From Flavobacterium psychrophilum DSM 3660 = ATCC 49418 (GTDB lineage Bacteria; Bacteroidota; Bacteroidia; Flavobacteriales; Flavobacteriaceae): 60,253 nt of DNA. The DNA is taken from positions 1 through 60,253 of the forward strand of contig NZ_MUHE01000002.1 in assembly GCF_002217405.1 (NCBI RefSeq). The letters run 5' to 3'. The position numbers and the translations under genes are program-made. Shown piece after piece: positions 27,358-37,931 of this stretch. Within the stretch, counting starts at the first letter, position 1. Every line of letters begins with the position of its first letter. The notes under the pieces are model-generated. The model was not told the origin of the DNA. It made no database searches and saw nothing but the letters and a program-made list of their open reading frames with translations.

Positions 27358-29973
27358 TTATGCTTCGTCGTCAGAATCATCTTCCTCTTCTTCCGAATCG
27401 TCGTCGTCTGAATCCTCATCATCGTCATCATCGTCTGCTGTTCCGTCATCTTCAAGAACTTCTAATACTGGTTTTACTCTTTCGATGACTGATTCTATAA
27501 CGTTTCCGTCTTCATCAAGTAGGATTTCTTCTACATCGTCTTTCATTACTTTTGTAACGGCTGCGATAGAGTCTTTTCCTTTTAGATTAATTAGTTTTAC
27601 GCCTTGTGTTGCACGTCCCATTACACGTAAGTCTTCTACAGCCATTCTTATGGTTAATCCAGATTTATTAATAATCATTAAATCATCGGCATCGGTAACT
27701 GTATTAATGGAGATTAGTTGTCCTGTTTTTTCGGTAATATTTAAAGTTTTTACCCCTTTTCCACCACGGTTTGTAATTCTGTATTCATCGAGACTAGATC
27801 GTTTTCCGTATCCGTTTTCGGCCACTACGAGAATTTCGCTATTCATGTCGTTTACAGACACCAATCCGATTACTTCATCAGATTCATCTTTAAGCCTAAT
27901 TCCACGTACTCCAGAAGCTGTTCTTCCCATAGGACGGGTTTTAGTTTCTTCAAAACGGAGTAATTTTCCTGATTTAACCGCTATGATTATTTGACTATTT
28001 CCGTCTGTTAATTGGGCTGATAATAATTCATCTCCTTCTTTGATAGTAATAGCTGCAACACCATTTACACGTGGTTTAGAATATTTATCTAAAGATGTTT
28101 TCTTAACCATTCCTTTTTTGGTCACCATAATCAAATTATGGCTAGTCGTATAGTCTTTATCTTTAAGATCTTGAGTACATATAAATGCTTTTACTTTGTC
28201 ATCACTTTCTATATTAATCAAGTTTTGTAAAGCACGTCCTTTTGCTGTTTTACTGCCTTCAGGAATTTCGTAAACACGCATCCAATAGCATTTTCCTTTT
28301 TGAGTAAAGAACATCATATATTGGTGGTTTGTAGCCACATACATGTGTTCTAAGAAATCGGCATCACGAGTTCCTGCAGATTTTTGACCTACGCCTCCTC
28401 TATTTTGCGTTTTGTATTCATTAAGGTTTGTACGTTTGATATAGCCTGCATGAGAAATGGTAATAACTACATTTTCGTCGGCAATTAAATCTTCAATACT
28501 TACATCGCCACCAGAATATTCAATTTGAGAACGACGCTCGTCACCGTATTTGGCACGCATATCTTCTAATTCTTCTTTTATTAATGCGGTTCTTAGGTTT
28601 ACATCGGCAAGCAAAGCTTTCAAATGCTCGATCAATTTCATTAACTCTTCATACTCGGCTCTTAACTTGTCTTGTTCTAGACCTGTAAGCTGACGCAAAC
28701 GCATTTCTACGATAGCACGTGACTGAATATCAGATAGTTTAAATCTTTCGATTAATTTTTCTTTAGCTTCATCTGTGTTTTTAGAACTACGAATTAAAGC
28801 AATTACTTCATCAATATTGTCTGATGCAATGATTAGTCCTTCTAATATATGTGCTCTTTCTTCTGCTTTTCTTAAATCGAATTTTGTTCTACGAACTACT
28901 ACATCATGACGGTGTTCTACAAAATAATGAATTAAATCTTTCAGATTTAACATTTGCGGACGACCTTTTACTAATGCAATATTATTTACAGAAAAGGAAG
29001 ATTGTAATTGCGTATATTTATATAATGTGTTTAATACTACGTTTGGTGTTGCATCACGTTTTAAGATATATACGATACGCATACCGTTTCTATCGGATTC
29101 GTCACGAATATTGGATATTCCTTCTATTTTTTTCTCATTAACTAAATCGGCAGTACGTTTAATCATGTCGGCTTTATTCACTTGGTAAGGAATCTCGCTC
29201 ACGATAATGCATTCACGACCATCTACTTCTTCAAAACCAACTTTTGCACGCATTACAATACGACCACGACCTGTTTTAAATGCTTCACGCACCCCTTCGT
29301 ATCCGTATATGATACCGCCAGTAGGAAAATCTGGTGCTTTAATATGTTGCATTAACTCATCAATCTCGATATCGTTGTTTTCAAGATAAGCTAACGTACC
29401 GTTAATAACTTCTGTTAAATTGTGTGGTGGCATATTTGTTGCCATACCCACTGCAATTCCTGTGGCTCCGTTTATTAATAAAGTAGGAACTTTAGTAGGC
29501 ATTACTTTTGGCTCGTATAAAGTATCATCAAAATTTAACTGAAAATCGACCGTTTCTTTTTCGATATCGGCCATAATTTCTTCCGAAATTTTACGCATTC
29601 TAGCTTCTGTATAACGCATGGCTGCTGGACTATCTCCATCTACAGATCCAAAGTTACCTTGACCATCTACTAATAAATAACGCAAAGACCATTCTTGGGC
29701 CATACGAACCATGGCATCATATACTGATGTATCTCCGTGTGGGTGATATTTACCCAATACTTCTCCTACAATTCTAGCAGATTTCTTGTGGGCAGATTTT
29801 GAAGTTATTCCTAAATCATACATACCATACAAAACCCTTCTGTGAACTGGTTTTAAACCATCTCTTACATCAGGTAAGGCACGCGATACAATAACTGACA
29901 TCGAATAATCGATGTAAGCTGTTTTCATTTCGTCTTCAATGTTAATTGGAATTAACTTTTCTCCTGTCGACAT
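27358..29973 (-). CDS. gyrA: DNA gyrase subunit A
   Basis: 871 residues. The breakage-reunion domain holds the active Tyr121 (AMRYTEARM). The quinolone-determining region reads [12 protein letters not shown], with Thr82 at E. coli Ser83 and Asp86 at Asp87. The C-terminal domain has six blade repeats, with the GyrA-box-like TNRGGKG. The last 30 residues are almost all Asp/Glu/Ser, an acidic tail of the kind that tunes DNA wrapping in E. coli. Works with GyrB (not here) to supercoil DNA. Confidence 0.97.
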   Translation of the reverse strand: MSTGEKLIPINIEDEMKTAYIDYSMSVIVSRALPDVRDGLKPVHRRVLYGMYDLGITSKSAHKKSARIVGEVLGKYHPHGDTSVYDAMVRMAQEWSLRYLLVDGQGNFGSVDGDSPAAMRYTEARMRKISEEIMADIEKETVDFQLNFDDTLYEPKVMPTKVPTLLINGATGIAVGMATNMPPHNLTEVINGTLAYLENNDIEIDELMQHIKAPDFPTGGIIYGYEGVREAFKTGRGRIVMRAKVGFEEVDGRECIIVSEIPYQVNKADMIKRTADLVNEKKIEGISNIRDESDRNGMRIVYILKRDATPNVVLNTLYKYTQLQSSFSVNNIALVKGRPQMLNLKDLIHYFVEHRHDVVVRRTKFDLRKAEERAHILEGLIIASDNIDEVIALIRSSKNTDEAKEKLIERFKLSDIQSRAIVEMRLRQLTGLEQDKLRAEYEELMKLIEHLKALLADVNLRTALIKEELEDMRAKYGDERRSQIEYSGGDVSIEDLIADENVVITISHAGYIKRTNLNEYKTQNRGGVGQKSAGTRDADFLEHMYVATNHQYMMFFTQKGKCYWMRVYEIPEGSKTAKGRALQNLINIESDDKVKAFICTQDLKDKDYTTSHNLIMVTKKGMVKKTSLDKYSKPRVNGVAAITIKEGDELLSAQLTDGNSQIIIAVKSGKLLRFEETKTRPMGRTASGVRGIRLKDESDEVIGLVSVNDMNSEILVVAENGYGKRSSLDEYRITNRGGKGVKTLNITEKTGQLISINTVTDADDLMIINKSGLTIRMAVEDLRVMGRATQGVKLINLKGKDSIAAVTKVMKDDVEEILLDEDGNVIESVIERVKPVLEVLEDDGTADDDDDDEDSDDDDSEEEEDDSDDEA

Positions 29974-30180
29974 ACTCTATTTATGTTTAATTATATAATT
30001 TTAAAAATCCTGCTAATATAAGCTTTCTCGATTATTTTTTACACACAAATGAGTATAATTTTCTTATTTTTATTAACAATATTAAAGACCAATTTGGTTA
30101 ATAAATAATATTGCTTTTAATACTTATTTCTAAATATTTTTTCGTCAATTAGCTGTCAGTACATTTGGTGCGGAATGATT

Positions 30181-30213
30181 TTTGCATTTCTATTTGATAA
30201 ATCACTAAATTTA
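30181..30213 (+). promoter_or_regulatory. Promoter of clpC
   Basis: TTTG at 30181-30184 and TAAATTTA at 30206-30213, 21 bases apart, fit the Bacteroidota -33/-7 layout with one mismatch in the -7 box. Transcription would begin about 30220, 12 bases before the ATG. Confidence 0.5.
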
Positions 30214-30231
30214 CATTAACAAGATATAATT

Positions 30232-32787
30232 ATGGATGATAATTTTTCACCAAGAGTCAAAGATGTAATTACTTATAGCAAAGAAGAAGCCTTACGTTTG
30301 GGTCACGATTTTATTGGTACCGAACATTTAATGCTTGGTATGCTACGTGACGGAAATGGTACAGCAATTTCTATATTAAACAATCTTTCTATCGATTTAA
30401 ATCATTTGCGTAGAAAAGTAGAAACACTAAGCCCTGCAAATCCTAACGTAATTGTAAGCAACAATAAGAAAAATTTGCACCTTACAAGACAAGCCGAAAG
30501 GGCTCTAAAAACTACTTTTCTAGAAGCTAAGGTTTTTCAAGCTACATCAATAAGTACTGCACATTTGCTGTTATGTATTTTGCGTAACGAGAATGACCCA
30601 ACTACTAAATTGCTTAATAAATTACAAATTGACTACGATGTAGCCAAAGAACAATATTTGAATATGACACCAACAAATAACGAAGAAGATTTTCAAGATA
30701 ATTTTCCTAAAAACGAATCTTCCTACGGAGATGATTCAGGACAAGATGACAGTATAAAAGCAGATAATTTCAGTAATCCTGCCAACAAATCGAATAAAAA
30801 ATCGAAAACACCCGTTTTAGACAATTTCGGTAGAGATTTAACCGAAATGGCCGAAGAAGGAAAACTAGATCCTGTTGTGGGTCGTGAAAAAGAAATAGAA
30901 CGTGTTTCTCAAATTTTAAGTCGAAGAAAAAAGAATAATCCTTTACTTATAGGGGAACCTGGTGTGGGAAAATCTGCTATTGCCGAAGGTTTAGCTTTGC
31001 GCATTATACAAAAAAAAGTTTCTAGAATATTATTCGGAAAACGTGTTGTAACCCTAGATTTAGCCAGCCTTGTAGCCGGCACAAAATACCGAGGACAATT
31101 TGAAGAGCGCATGAAAGCCGTAATGAACGAACTCGAAAAAAACAATGATATTATCCTTTTTATCGATGAAATTCATACCATAGTTGGCGCTGGCGGTGCC
31201 ACTGGCTCGTTAGATGCTTCTAATATGTTTAAACCCGCTTTGGCTCGTGGCGAAATTCAATGTATTGGAGCTACAACACTCGACGAATACCGTCAATATA
31301 TAGAAAAAGATGGCGCTTTAGAAAGACGCTTTCAGAAAGTAATTGTCGAACCAACTTCGGTTGAAGAAACCATTACCATCTTACATAATATTAAAGATAA
31401 ATATGAAGACCATCATAATGTAACTTACACCGATGAAGCCATCGAAGCTTGTGTAAAACTAACAGATCGTTATATGTCTGAGCGATTTTTACCAGACAAA
31501 GCGATAGATGCTCTTGACGAAGCTGGTTCTCGTGTGCACATCACAAACATTGATGTTCCTAAAAAAATTCTAGAATTAGAACGCCAATTAGAAGAAGTTC
31601 GTGAACTAAAAAATTCAGTTGTAAAAAGACAAAAATATGAAGAAGCAGCCAAGCTTCGTGATGATGAGAAAAAGCTAGAAAAAGACCTAGCCATTGCTCA
31701 GGAAGAATGGGATGATGATGCTAAAAATAACAAAATTATAGTATCCGAAGATAATGTTGCCGATGTGGTTTCTATGATGACAGGAATTCCTGTAAATCGT
31801 ATTGCACAAACCGAAAGCAATAAACTAGCCCATTTACCAGAACTTATTCAAAATAAAGTAATCGGACAAAACGAAGCAGTACTAAAAATTGCTCGTGCAA
31901 TACAACGAAATCGTGCTGGATTGAAAGATCCAAACAAACCCATTGGGTCCTTTATTTTCCTTGGACAAACTGGTGTTGGAAAAACACAATTAGCCAAAAT
32001 TTTAGCCAAAGAATTATTCGATTCTGAAGATGCACTAGTTCGTATCGATATGAGTGAATATATGGAAAAATTCGCTGTTTCTCGTCTAGTTGGAGCGCCT
32101 CCAGGGTATGTTGGCTACGAAGAAGGCGGGCAACTAACAGAAAAAGTGCGTCGTAAACCGTATTGTGTGGTATTATTAGACGAAATCGAAAAAGCACACC
32201 CAGATGTTTTTAACATGATGCTACAAGTACTTGACGATGGCTATATGACGGATAGTTTGGGACGAAAAATCGATTTTAAGAACACAATTATCATCATGAC
32301 TTCTAACGTTGGAGCTAGACAATTGAAAGATTTTGGTCAAGGAGTTGGTTTTGGCACTGCTGCCAAAGTTTCGCAAGCAGATGATAACTCGAAAAGCATT
32401 ATCGAAAACGCACTAAAGAAAACATTTGCACCAGAATTTTTAAACAGAATTGACGATGTTATTGTATTTAATGCTTTAGAAAAAGAAGATATCAACTCGA
32501 TTATCGAAATTGAATTAAACAAATTATACGCACGAGTTAAAGAATTAGGCTACTCCCTTTCTTTATCAGACAAAGCAAAAGCTTATGTTGCCGAAAAAGG
32601 ATTTGACAGACAGTTTGGTGCTCGTCCGCTAAAAAGAGCCATTCAAAAATATGTAGAAGATGTGCTGGCTGAGGAAATTATCACCTCAAAAATTGCTTCT
32701 GGAGACGAAATATTTATGGATTTTGAAGAAGGAGAAACTGAGTTAAAAATTAGCATTCGAAAAAAAACTGAAGAACCAACAAGTTGA
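30232..32787 (+). CDS. clpC: ATP-dependent Clp protease ATP-binding subunit ClpC
   Basis: 851 residues. Clp_N repeats (1-145), first AAA+ domain with Walker A GEPGVGKS 241-248 and Walker B ILFIDEIH, a coiled middle region with UVR-like motif (RQKYEEAAKLRDDEKKLE), and second AAA+ domain with GQTGVGKT near 578. VGFG after the second ATPase is the probable ClpP-docking loop. The middle domain is short, as in ClpC, not ClpB. Unfolds substrates for ClpP. Divergent from gyrA. Confidence 0.95.
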   Translation: MDDNFSPRVKDVITYSKEEALRLGHDFIGTEHLMLGMLRDGNGTAISILNNLSIDLNHLRRKVETLSPANPNVIVSNNKKNLHLTRQAERALKTTFLEAKVFQATSISTAHLLLCILRNENDPTTKLLNKLQIDYDVAKEQYLNMTPTNNEEDFQDNFPKNESSYGDDSGQDDSIKADNFSNPANKSNKKSKTPVLDNFGRDLTEMAEEGKLDPVVGREKEIERVSQILSRRKKNNPLLIGEPGVGKSAIAEGLALRIIQKKVSRILFGKRVVTLDLASLVAGTKYRGQFEERMKAVMNELEKNNDIILFIDEIHTIVGAGGATGSLDASNMFKPALARGEIQCIGATTLDEYRQYIEKDGALERRFQKVIVEPTSVEETITILHNIKDKYEDHHNVTYTDEAIEACVKLTDRYMSERFLPDKAIDALDEAGSRVHITNIDVPKKILELERQLEEVRELKNSVVKRQKYEEAAKLRDDEKKLEKDLAIAQEEWDDDAKNNKIIVSEDNVADVVSMMTGIPVNRIAQTESNKLAHLPELIQNKVIGQNEAVLKIARAIQRNRAGLKDPNKPIGSFIFLGQTGVGKTQLAKILAKELFDSEDALVRIDMSEYMEKFAVSRLVGAPPGYVGYEEGGQLTEKVRRKPYCVVLLDEIEKAHPDVFNMMLQVLDDGYMTDSLGRKIDFKNTIIIMTSNVGARQLKDFGQGVGFGTAAKVSQADDNSKSIIENALKKTFAPEFLNRIDDVIVFNALEKEDINSIIEIELNKLYARVKELGYSLSLSDKAKAYVAEKGFDRQFGARPLKRAIQKYVEDVLAEEIITSKIASGDEIFMDFEEGETELKISIRKKTEEPTS

Positions 32788-32808
32788 TTTTTTTTTTACA
32801 ATACATTC

Positions 32809-32842
32809 AAACCATCTTTTCTTAGTATTAGATGGTTTTTTT
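32809..32842 (+). terminator. Terminator of clpC
   Basis: AAACCATC (32809-32816) pairs with GATGGTTT (32831-32838) around a 14-base loop, followed by a T run. Confidence 0.75.
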
Positions 32843-32876
32843 ATTTTAAAAACACACTTTTATAAATTCAAATATT

Positions 32877-32884
32877 TACTTTTG
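32877..32884 (+). promoter_or_regulatory. -7 promoter element for the RimB-RimK gene
   Basis: TACTTTTG matches TAnnTTTG exactly, 21 bases before the ATG at 32906. The -33 region is not clear. Confidence 0.45.
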
Positions 32885-32905
32885 ATTTATTAAAAAACCC
32901 ATAAT

Positions 32906-34279
32906 ATGTTAGCACAAAAACTAATTCTAGGAAGCGAAGAATGGTGTTCGTTTCCAGATTTAAATATTCCAGTTATTAAGGCTCGTGTAGATTCGGGCGC
33001 AAAAACATCGGCATTACATGCTGTAAATATTGCACCATTTATTCGTGATAACGAAAATTGGGTAAAGTTCGATATCAATCCAATTCAAAACAACACAAAA
33101 ACCGTTAAACATTGCGAAGCAAAACTGATAGACAAACGGGTTGTAAAAAGCTCTAGTGGGTATCGTGAACAACGTTTTGTAATACAAACAGAACTAAAAA
33201 TTGGCGAAGCAACTTGGAAAATAGAAATGACATTGACCAATCGAGATTCGATGGGTTTTCGTATGCTTTTGGGTCGTGAAGCCATGAGCGGAAGGGTTTT
33301 AGTAGATCCTGAGCAAAAATATTTATTAGGACAACCCAGTTTAGAATCGATAAAAACATTTTATCATAATTCTGATGAAGTAAAAAAAGGACTAAAAATT
33401 GGGCTTCTTGCTAGTAATCCCGAACTATATAGTAACAAACGTATCATGGAAGCTGGTGCCATGCGAGGTCACGAAATGCATTTTTTAAATATAAAAGAAT
33501 GCTACATGAAACTCGATGCCACCAATCCTGAAATTCATTATCGTGGCGGAAAAGTATTAAACAATTTTGATGCTGTAATTCCTAGAATTCGACCAAGTAT
33601 CACTTTTTACGGTTGTGCGCTCACGAGACAATTTGAAGCCCTGAAGATTTTTTGTTTAAACTCCTCGGCAGCCATCACACAATCTCGTGACAAATTATAC
33701 TCGCTACAATTACTCCTTAATCATGGTATTGATATTCCAACCACGGGTTTTGCAAATTCGCCTTTAGATACTGACGATCTGATAAAAATGGTTGGTGGCT
33801 CACCACTTATCGTTAAACTATTAGAAGGAACACAAGGAAAAGGGGTTGTTTTAGCAGAAACAAAAAAAGCAGCCGAATCAGTTATTAATGCCTTTAAGAG
33901 CTTAAATGCCAATATATTAGTACAAGAATTTATCAAAGAAGCAAACGGTAAAGATTTGCGATTATTTGTAGTTGATGGTAAAGTTGTAGCTACAATACAA
34001 CGAGAAGCTTTGGCAGGAGAATTTCGTGCCAATATTCATTTGGGCGGAACAGCATCGGTTATAAAACCAACTGCCGAAGAAAAAAGAATTGCAATAAAAG
34101 CTGCAAAAGCCATGGATCTTAAAGTAGCTGGTGTTGATATTATTCGATCTTCAAAAGGACCATTATTGTTAGAAGTAAATTCATCACCAGGATTAGAAGG
34201 AATTGAAGGCGCAACGCACAAAGACATTGCGGGAGAAATGATTTTAGCGATTGAGAAAAACTTTAAAACGAAACCCTAA
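32906..34279 (+). CDS. Fused RimB-like aspartic-protease domain and RimK-like glutamate ligase
   Basis: 457 residues. The N-terminal 140 match the 'ATP-dependent zinc protease' family (PF05618-type), a retropepsin-like fold with [11 protein letters not shown] (Asp29). From about 155 on the protein is an ATP-grasp RimK with the nucleotide loop [12 protein letters not shown] near 300 and metal-binding [11 protein letters not shown] near 430. RimK adds glutamate residues to ribosomal protein S6. In some bacteria RimB is a separate protease that trims them, so one chain may make and remove the tail. Starts at ATG 32906. Confidence 0.9.
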   Translation: MLAQKLILGSEEWCSFPDLNIPVIKARVDSGAKTSALHAVNIAPFIRDNENWVKFDINPIQNNTKTVKHCEAKLIDKRVVKSSSGYREQRFVIQTELKIGEATWKIEMTLTNRDSMGFRMLLGREAMSGRVLVDPEQKYLLGQPSLESIKTFYHNSDEVKKGLKIGLLASNPELYSNKRIMEAGAMRGHEMHFLNIKECYMKLDATNPEIHYRGGKVLNNFDAVIPRIRPSITFYGCALTRQFEALKIFCLNSSAAITQSRDKLYSLQLLLNHGIDIPTTGFANSPLDTDDLIKMVGGSPLIVKLLEGTQGKGVVLAETKKAAESVINAFKSLNANILVQEFIKEANGKDLRLFVVDGKVVATIQREALAGEFRANIHLGGTASVIKPTAEEKRIAIKAAKAMDLKVAGVDIIRSSKGPLLLEVNSSPGLEGIEGATHKDIAGEMILAIEKNFKTKP

Positions 34280-34289
34280 TTTTATAAAA

Positions 34290-34793
34290 ATGAATGAATA
34301 TCTTGAAATAATTATACGAAGTGTTTCTGTATACTTTTTTATGCTAATTGCTTTGAGAATCTTTGGCAAAAAAGAATTATCGCAACTAAACACCGCCGAT
34401 GTCATTCTAATTTTACTTATAAGCAACGCTGTACAAAACGCTATGGTTGGCGCTAACACATCGCTTCTGGGCGGAATCATAGCCGCTTTTGCTTTGTTTT
34501 GTATCAATTATATTTTTAAAAAAGTAATGCTAAAATCTGACTTTATTAAAGATCTAGTACAAGACAAACCAGAAATTTTAATTCATAACGGAAAAACTGA
34601 ATATAAAACACTTTTCAGATTAGGAATTACTTCCGATGAACTTGAAGAAGCCATCCGAGAACATGGTGTAGAGCACTACAACGAAGTAAAATTAGCAATG
34701 TTCGAAATAGATGGGAATATTAGTATTATTTCTGGAAATAAACACTTAAAACAAACCAAACACAAAAGAAGAATACACAAAACGCTAATTTAG
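34290..34793 (+). CDS. DUF421 membrane protein (YetF-like)
   Basis: About 167 residues from ATG 34290; a longer TTG start overlaps the rimK end and is unlikely. Three membrane segments (to about residue 75) are followed by a soluble part with KPEILIHNGK and ELEEAIREHGV, which is the DUF421 pattern. Function is unknown; in Bacillus, YetF-type proteins are linked to sporulation and stress. It starts 10 bases after the RimB-RimK stop, hence one operon. Confidence 0.85.
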   Translation: MNEYLEIIIRSVSVYFFMLIALRIFGKKELSQLNTADVILILLISNAVQNAMVGANTSLLGGIIAAFALFCINYIFKKVMLKSDFIKDLVQDKPEILIHNGKTEYKTLFRLGITSDELEEAIREHGVEHYNEVKLAMFEIDGNISIISGNKHLKQTKHKRRIHKTLI

Positions 34794-34820
34794 CGGAAAC
34801 ATCTCATAAAGTATCTAAGT

Positions 34821-34862
34821 AAAAAAGTATTAGGATTTGCAAAAACCCTAATACTTTTTTTT
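34821..34862. terminator. Bidirectional terminator after DUF421 gene
   Basis: AAAAAGTATTAGG pairs with CCTAATACTTTTT around 11 bases. A/T runs on both sides suit the two convergent genes here. Confidence 0.85.
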
Positions 34863-34899
34863 AACTACACCTTTTTAAAATAGTGCCAAAAAATAATTG

Positions 34900-35754
34900 T
34901 TAATGTATTTCTGCAAAAGTATCGCCTTGACGAATATCGCCAGTATTATACCCTTTCATAAACCAATATTTACGCTGTTCTGATGTACCATGTGTAAACG
35001 ATTCCGGAATAACTTGACCTTGCATTCTGCTCTGAATTGCATCATCTCCTACTGCTTGTGCAGCGCTTAAAGCCTCATCTATATCATCTACATCTAGGTA
35101 TTTTTGATTTTGTTTTGCCCAAACTCCCGCATAAAAATCTGCTTGAAGCTCTAGCGCAACAGATAATTTATTGGCTTCAACTTCGCTCCTACTTTGTTGC
35201 AATTTACTTACTTTTCCCGAGGTTCCTAAAACATTTTGAATATGATGTCCTACTTCGTGAGCAATAACATACGCAATAGCAAAATCGCCTCCTTTTGCTC
35301 CAAATCGCGTTTGAAGCTCTTGAAAGAAAGCCAAATCCATATATACTTTTTCGTCAGCTGGACAATAAAACGGACCTGATGCAGACGAAGCTCCACCACA
35401 AGCAGTCTCTACCGCATCTGTAAACAAGACCATTTTTGGTTTTCTATATGCTACATTATTTTCGGCCAAAACTTTTGTCCAAGTATCTTCTGTGTAAGCA
35501 AAAACGGTTTTAACAAACTTGCCAGTATTTTCATCTTCCTCAGATAATTCTGGTGGTTGTGCTTGTTCTGTTTGCTGTCCTCGATTAAATTGTTCTAGAA
35601 CGGGAATAAACTGATGTGCTTGTTCTCCTCCAAAAATATTAAGCAACAAAATAATAATTCCTAAAACGCCACCACCAGTAACAACTTTTCCGCCTCTTGA
35701 CATTCCTCTTCTGTCCTCAACGTTGTCACTTTCCCTGTTTCCTATCCATTTCAT
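34900..35754 (-). CDS. Neutral zinc metallopeptidase (YpfJ/KPN_02809 family)
   Basis: 284 residues. A single membrane helix (about 24-44) anchors it. The soluble part has the zinc motif HEVGHH (His166, Glu167, His170), with FTDAVETACGGASSASGPFYC upstream and the family end FTHGTSEQRKYWF. Probably periplasmic-facing. The substrate is unknown. Its MKWIGNRESDNVEDRRG start is typical of the family. Stands alone, convergent with the DUF421 gene. Confidence 0.93.
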   Translation of the reverse strand: MKWIGNRESDNVEDRRGMSRGGKVVTGGGVLGIIILLLNIFGGEQAHQFIPVLEQFNRGQQTEQAQPPELSEEDENTGKFVKTVFAYTEDTWTKVLAENNVAYRKPKMVLFTDAVETACGGASSASGPFYCPADEKVYMDLAFFQELQTRFGAKGGDFAIAYVIAHEVGHHIQNVLGTSGKVSKLQQSRSEVEANKLSVALELQADFYAGVWAKQNQKYLDVDDIDEALSAAQAVGDDAIQSRMQGQVIPESFTHGTSEQRKYWFMKGYNTGDIRQGDTFAEIH

Positions 35755-35852
35755 AACATATAATTTTAAAAATGTTTATACAAATATACTTTTTCCTTTT
35801 AATTGTAAAGAAGTCGATAATATTTTTTTTAGCTTAATTCTATTTATTAAAG

Positions 35853-35950
35853 CGTTTTGTGTTAGCGATTATTCATGTGTCTTTTATTTTTACTCGAATT
35901 TAGTGAACTGCATTTGCAATTAAAAGCTGAAACCTTACGAGTAAAGTAGA
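35853..35950 (+). repeat. 3' module of the stem-loop element without the hairpin
   Basis: GTGTTAGCGATT, TTTTATTTTTACTCGAATTTAGTG, AACTGCATTTGCAA and GAAACC line up with the minus-strand copy at 17531-17664, but the hairpin core between the first two is absent. It lies in the gap between the glycosyltransferase and metallopeptidase genes. Confidence 0.45.
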
Positions 35951-36002
35951 AACATTAAATCTTAAAAGACTGTTATATAGTAGCATTGAGCGTTTTTTAA
36001 AA

Positions 36003-37235
36003 CTATAATCTATTTTTCTCTTCAATCCAACGAGACATATATTTTGTGCTTAGTGCGGTGTGATGTAATAGTAAACGTCCCATGAAATTAAGATTTCTAT
36101 GATTTTCTAAATTAGATTGTAAAAAACAGACTCTATCTAAAAATAAATTTTCAAATAAATCTGATTTAAATCTATTTTTAAGTATTTCAAATCCGTTTTT
36201 TTGGGATTCATTCCAAATCGCTTCCTCACAATATAACAAAACTGCTTTTGAAATAAATGCTAAAAAATCATCTTCAACAAAACCGTTCCAATTATAATTT
36301 CCCTTTATTCCTTCGGCACCAATATTTGTAGTAACACTTGGTGTTCCTGCTTGCATAGCTTCGAGTAATTTTCCTTTTAATCCCGCACCAAAACGCATTG
36401 GTGCAAGTAAAATCTTAGCATTTACAATTACTTCATTTGCATTTTTGGCACGACCGTGAATAATAAATTTTTCCTTTTTATTGTGCAATTGCAATACTTT
36501 TTGAGACGGATAAGCACCATAAATATGCATCGTTGCATCAGGCAATTGGTTTCTTATTTCTGGCCAAATTTTTTCTTTCAATTGTTTTACTGCGTCCCAA
36601 TTAGGCTCATGAAGAAAATTTCCTATAAATACAAAATCCTTTTTTTGATGAAAATCTAACAACTCATTTTCTAATATAAAATCATAAGACAAAGGCAAAT
36701 AATGTAGTAAATTAGGATCTATTTTGAAAGTTTCTGCTAAAACTTTTATTTCAAATTCTGATATAATTAATGACAAATCACACCTCAAAACACTAGCAAT
36801 TTCTCGCTTTGCAATGTCGGAAGCTAATAAATCCGAAAGCTCAAATGCTATATTTTTCTTAACAGCATTTTGACGTGTTAATCGCAAAGAATGCAAATCC
36901 TCGGTATCTAAAATTCGTAAGGCGTTCGGACAGTTTTCGTAAACTCGCCAACCAAATTGCTCTTCGATAACAAATCGATCAAAGAGTACAATTTCTGGAT
37001 TTAATTCATTTATAAAATCATTAAAACTATTTGAGTTTAGTACAATTTTTTTTGTAACAACGTTAATAGATTTTAAGTCATACGAAAAATCACTTTCTTG
37101 TGCTGCCGATGCAAAAACGATAGCAAAACCTTTTTTTTGAAACAACGCAATTAGTTGTAACATTCTTGTGCCTGCTGCCGATGATTTTGGCTCTGGCCAA
37201 ACCAATCCTATTATTAAAAGTGTTTTATTTTTCAA
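36003..37235 (-). CDS. Glycosyltransferase family 1/4-like protein
   Basis: 410 residues starting at a TTG. N-terminal half begins LLIIGLVWPEPKSSAAGTRM. The C-terminal half has the GT-B donor site, with GAGLKGKLLEAMQAGTPSV and TTNIGAEGI. The acceptor and donor are unknown. It stands alone, and no polysaccharide cluster surrounds it. Divergent from miaE. Confidence 0.85.
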   Translation of the reverse strand: MKNKTLLIIGLVWPEPKSSAAGTRMLQLIALFQKKGFAIVFASAAQESDFSYDLKSINVVTKKIVLNSNSFNDFINELNPEIVLFDRFVIEEQFGWRVYENCPNALRILDTEDLHSLRLTRQNAVKKNIAFELSDLLASDIAKREIASVLRCDLSLIISEFEIKVLAETFKIDPNLLHYLPLSYDFILENELLDFHQKKDFVFIGNFLHEPNWDAVKQLKEKIWPEIRNQLPDATMHIYGAYPSQKVLQLHNKKEKFIIHGRAKNANEVIVNAKILLAPMRFGAGLKGKLLEAMQAGTPSVTTNIGAEGIKGNYNWNGFVEDDFLAFISKAVLLYCEEAIWNESQKNGFEILKNRFKSDLFENLFLDRVCFLQSNLENHRNLNFMGRLLLHHTALSTKYMSRWIEEKNRL

Positions 37236-37332
37236 TCTAAAAAATTTTATGCAAAATACGATTATTAATTATTTTATTTGAGGTAAAAATCAAAACTAAA
37301 AAATGTAATTTTACAATCTTATTTTTTAAGTT

Positions 37333-37914
37333 ATGTTAGGATTAAAATTAAAAACAGACCCACGCTGGGTAACAATTGTAGAATCGAATATACAAGAAAT
37401 TCTTACCGATCATGCTTGGTGCGAGCAAAAAGCGGCAACAAATGTAATTACAATGATTACTTACAATTCTGAACACGAAGAATTAGTAACCGAATTATTG
37501 AAAATTGCCAAAGAAGAAATTGACCATTTTCAGATGGTGCACGATATTATTAAAGAACGTGGATTAACGTTAGGCAGAGAGCGAAAAGACCATTATGTAA
37601 ACGAATTATTTAAATTTTTAAAAAAAGACGGAAGCCGTAATGATGCTTTTGTAGATAGACTATTGTTTTCGGCAATGATTGAAGCTAGAAGTTGCGAACG
37701 TTTTAAAGTGCTTTCACAAAATATTCAAGACAAAAAACTAGCAGATTTTTATAGAGAACTCATGATTAGTGAAGCGGGACATTATACTACATTTTTGGGC
37801 TTCGCAAGAAAATATTCAGAAAAAGTAGATGTAGATAAGCGTTGGGCAGAATGGTTAGCATTTGAAGGTGAACTCATCTCTAATTACGGAACAAAAGAAA
37901 CTATTCATGGTTAA
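37333..37914 (+). CDS. miaE: tRNA-(ms2io6A)-hydroxylase MiaE
   Basis: 193 residues, a diiron four-helix bundle. Metal ligands are visible in EEIDHFQ (Glu62, His65), IEARSCERF (Glu117) and ISEAGH (Glu147, His150). It hydroxylates the isopentenyl group of ms2i6A at position 37 of tRNAs, after MiaA and MiaB. The short form (about 195 residues) is typical of Bacteroidota. The downstream DUF2752 gene starts 17 bases after the stop. Confidence 0.93.
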   Translation: MLGLKLKTDPRWVTIVESNIQEILTDHAWCEQKAATNVITMITYNSEHEELVTELLKIAKEEIDHFQMVHDIIKERGLTLGRERKDHYVNELFKFLKKDGSRNDAFVDRLLFSAMIEARSCERFKVLSQNIQDKKLADFYRELMISEAGHYTTFLGFARKYSEKVDVDKRWAEWLAFEGELISNYGTKETIHG

Positions 37915-37931
37915 TTTTTTTTTATCAGAAA

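Noticed and set aside
28851..29141. Long plus-strand ORF opposite gyrA
   Set aside because: It is an antisense shadow of the gyrA reading frame; composition and lack of a recognisable fold argue against a gene.
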